Assembly: GCF_014194975.1 (NCBI RefSeq)
Contig: NZ_JACIAY010000003.1
Coordinates: 248,001 to 312,000, forward strand
Source of the DNA: Sphingomonas sp. BK580
GTDB taxonomy: Bacteria > Pseudomonadota > Alphaproteobacteria > Sphingomonadales > Sphingomonadaceae
Direction of reading: 5' to 3'
DNA length: 64,000 nucleotides
A program made the translations under genes and the position numbers. The notes beneath the pieces are model-generated. The model saw only the letters and a program-made list of their open reading frames with translations, was not told where the DNA came from and did not search any database. Positions within the stretch are counted from its first letter, which is position 1. The number at the start of each line of letters is the position of its first letter. Below, piece by piece: positions 62,526 through 64,000 of this stretch.

Positions 62526-62777
62526 TTAGAAAAGTAGGGACCAGACGTGATCGCCGACTGCGCCGAGGATCGCGACGAAGCCCGCGAAGATGCTGGCGAC
62601 GGTAGCCGCCCGGACCTGGAAGGCCGAGAGGAGCTGGCGCTGGGTGGCCGAGTCGGCCTCCAGTTTGTCGAGGCGCCGGTCGATGAGCGAGTGCGCCTCG
62701 TTGTGCCCGTCGAGCTTGGTCTCGATGCGAGTCATGCGATCCCGGAGGTCCAGGATCAGGGAGGTGTGTTCTTCCAT
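62526..62777 (-). CDS. Holin-like phage protein (coiled coil plus one helix)
   Basis: 83 residues. Residues 1-45 form an amphipathic coiled coil (LRDRMTRIETKLDGHNEAHS, LIDRRLDKLEADS), followed by one hydrophobic helix VRAATVASIFAGFVAILGAV and a short end DHVWSLLF. The layout resembles XhlA/haemolysin-type or single-helix phage lysis proteins. It lies at the end of the late gene set next to the terminator. Function is inferred from size and position. Confidence 0.6.
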   Translation of the reverse strand: MEEHTSLILDLRDRMTRIETKLDGHNEAHSLIDRRLDKLEADSATQRQLLSAFQVRAATVASIFAGFVAILGAVGDHVWSLLF

Positions 62778-62784
62778 GGGTATT

Positions 62785-63045
62785 TCAGAAGGAGATGATG
62801 GAGCGGCGACTGTGGCCCGGAGGCTCGCCCAGCGCCTCGAAGAGGCCGTCGAGCAGCTTCTCAGCGACTCGGGCCCAGCGGCGCCCCTCCAGGGACTTAC
62901 GGCCCACGACGGAGCTGATGGTCTCCTGAGGGCGCGGGAGGGCCGCTAAGCCCGCCAGGTACAGCGGGCCCGCGAAGGTGACGTGGAGGAGCTGGTCGAA
63001 CGCGATGAGCCACGCACGGCCCCAGAGGAGCGCTCGGGGCCTCAC
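62785..63045 (-). CDS. Small phage protein of unknown function
   Basis: 86 residues. The N-terminal LLWGRAWLIAFDQLLHVTF and AGPLYLAGLAALPR are hydrophobic/aromatic, then SSVVGRKSLEGRRWARVAEK and GEPPGHSRRSIISF follow, mostly basic. It may be membrane-associated. It overlaps the upstream gene by 4 nt and ends 7 nt before the holin-like gene, so it is translated with the lysis genes. No family recognised; it may be the lysis partner (endolysin or spanin role is not supported). Confidence 0.5.
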   Translation of the reverse strand: MRPRALLWGRAWLIAFDQLLHVTFAGPLYLAGLAALPRPQETISSVVGRKSLEGRRWARVAEKLLDGLFEALGEPPGHSRRSIISF

Positions 63046-63548
63046 GGGGCCGGCCAGGCCACCGCTGCGGCGGACACGATGGCCCCCACAGTCTCACCGC
63101 TAGCGGACTTGCGCTTGGCGGCCATGCGGAGGCCTTCGATCGCGGCACCCACCGGGACCCAGGCGTCTGCCTGCGCGACGACCTCGGCCGCCAGAGCGTC
63201 GACCGTGATGTCACACGCGGCGGCCTCGGCGGCCAGGAAGGGCGTGGGGGCCTTCGGGTCCTTCAGGTAGGCCCGAGCCTCTGCCTCCTTGCGGAGGTAC
63301 GTCATGCCCTGCCCTGCGCCGGGCGTGAGGAACCGGAGGCGCACCTGTTCGGCCTCCTCGTCGATCCTGGCCGCTGCGGCGACCTTGAGGGCCGTGAGGT
63401 CCAGCTCGGGACTGGAGATGACCGCCTGAGGGACCGCGACGATGGCGGCGCCCTCCGGGAGCGGTATGGCCGCCAAGGTGCCCGGCTGGGCCCCTCCTCG
63501 CCACAGCTCGCGGCCGGTGACGGTGTCGTAGACGATGTAGTGTTCCAT
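63042..63548 (-). CDS. Phage tail-fibre-associated or structural protein
   Basis: 168 residues opening MEHYIVYDTVTGRELWRGGA with an immunoglobulin- or fibre-like start, then a helical part (LTALKVAAAARIDEEAEQVR) and an Ala-rich C-terminus. The N-terminal phrase 'YDxxTGxxLWRGxA' and the following helical segment resemble tail-fibre assembly or DUF4376-like proteins. It follows the tail-tip gene by 7 nt. Assignment is by resemblance and position. Confidence 0.5.
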   Translation of the reverse strand: MEHYIVYDTVTGRELWRGGAQPGTLAAIPLPEGAAIVAVPQAVISSPELDLTALKVAAAARIDEEAEQVRLRFLTPGAGQGMTYLRKEAEARAYLKDPKAPTPFLAAEAAACDITVDALAAEVVAQADAWVPVGAAIEGLRMAAKRKSASGETVGAIVSAAAVAWPAP

Positions 63549-63555
63549 TGGGTTC

Positions 63556-64000
63556 TCAGCGCTTGAACGCCGTGGCGGTCATGATTTTGTAGGAGCTGGT
63601 CCAGCTTGCCCCCGATTGGTCGGCGTAGAGCTGGAGCGTGTAGGTGTGCGTGCCGGGACCCGGCTGGTCGACGACACTGGTTGCGAGCATCCCGCCGAAG
63701 GTGACGCCGAACTGGCCGAAGGCAGTCGGGCGGATCGTGAGCGGGCCGTAGATGACCACGCCGTCCCGGAGGATGCGGAAGTACAGGTAGGACGTGGTCG
63801 GCGAAGAGCCTCCGAAGTCCGCACTGACGTTGACGAGGTAGGTGTCGGTCGCGGACGAGGTCACCGTGGTCGAGACGAGGTCCCGCACCGTCAATCCGCT
63901 CCCGGCAGGCGAAGTCTGTTCGGTGCCGTTGACCGCGTAGGCTGTCGAGGTGACCTGGTTGGCCCCGATCGTGCGGGTCGTCAGCGTGCCGTCGAGGAGG
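63556..64000 (-). CDS. Phage tail-tip (J-like) protein, C-terminal part
   Basis: The frame is open to the right edge (148 codons), so only the C-terminus is seen. It reads LLDGTLTTRTIGANQVTS, then AYAVNGTEQTSPAGSG, followed by beta-rich FGGSSPTTSYLYFRILRDGV and GPGTHTYTLQLYADQSGAS, a pattern typical of the host-specificity C-terminal domain of siphovirus tail-tip proteins. A TTG at 63894 is only an internal codon, not a start. It is the first visible gene of the late set. Confidence 0.7.
   Translation of the reverse strand, partial: LLDGTLTTRTIGANQVTSTAYAVNGTEQTSPAGSGLTVRDLVSTTVTSSATDTYLVNVSADFGGSSPTTSYLYFRILRDGVVIYGPLTIRPTAFGQFGVTFGGMLATSVVDQPGPGTHTYTLQLYADQSGASWTSSYKIMTATAFKR

Larger units (their letters stand above)
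60776..64000. mobile_element. Prophage, left part (continues past the window)
   Basis: Every gene here is on the minus strand: integrase, winged-helix regulator, terminator, holin-like protein, two small proteins and tail-tip protein. The order is late genes first and integrase last, with the integrase adjoining tRNA-Leu. The junction (att) cannot be placed to the base because the other end is not in view. The gap 60776-60810 has a CCCTCG/CGAGGG hairpin. Confidence 0.75.

Overview
The window reads as core chromosome of a high-GC alphaproteobacterium of the Sphingomonadaceae, most likely Sphingomonas. This rests on GC-rich, tightly overlapping operons, an Entner-Doudoroff gene set as the glucose route, two TonB-dependent receptors, an Hsp20 gene with a ROSE-like leader, and intergenic palindromes of the type scattered through sphingomonad genomes. 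The genus is inferred from gene content and style; no search was run. At the right edge the chromosome gives way to a prophage beside a tRNA-Leu gene.

Layout: 1-1039 ETF-ubiquinone oxidoreductase (cut by the left edge). 1169-4253 operon of a UDG-like protein, a soluble lytic transglycosylase and MoaB. 4276-5749 a VOC protein and a PA0069-type radical SAM protein. 5954-7018 a divergent DUF4188/TetR pair around twin operators. 7002-10496 dnaE. 10598-11176 an HdeD-like membrane protein. 14382-11348 operon lolC-lolD-GNAT-glutathione peroxidase. 14904-17357 a TonB receptor. 17563-18030 hsp20. 18400-20235 a chemoreceptor. 22442-20328 secG and pyrG. 22654-24276 a MarR-type regulator, an SH3-like protein and argC. 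24298-30410 zwf-pgl-edd-glk-eda. 31716-30664 a Leu/Val-type dehydrogenase. tRNA-His follows.

43406-31934 is a complete-looking type II secretion operon, gspCDEFGHIJKLMN, without prepilin peptidase (gspO) or pilotin (gspS). Next come a prolyl-hydroxylase-like oxygenase, a large TonB receptor and an exported beta-helix-like lipoprotein. This neighbourhood resembles the Caulobacter arrangement in which a lipoprotein is exported by T2SS under phosphate starvation, so the lipoprotein is a good candidate substrate here.

49341-60632 holds the classic protein quality-control block tig, clpP, clpX, lon, hupB in the familiar order. It is interrupted by a glycosyltransferase, a Ca2+/H+ antiporter, a small ORF and an M1 peptidase. 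lon and the M1 gene diverge from overlapping start codons. The trigger factor carries a long Lys/Ala-rich tail.

From 60811 to the end, all genes lie on the minus strand and look phage-derived: tyrosine integrase, winged-helix regulator, intrinsic terminator, holin-like protein, two small proteins and the C-terminus of a tail-tip (J-like) protein. The integrase sits on the 5' side of tRNA-Leu, which is unusual. No single clearly novel system was found. The best leads are the ROSE-like leader, the secretion/lipoprotein/receptor cluster, a 98-bp paired-palindrome element (three copies, two inside the T2SS operon) and the trigger factor tail.
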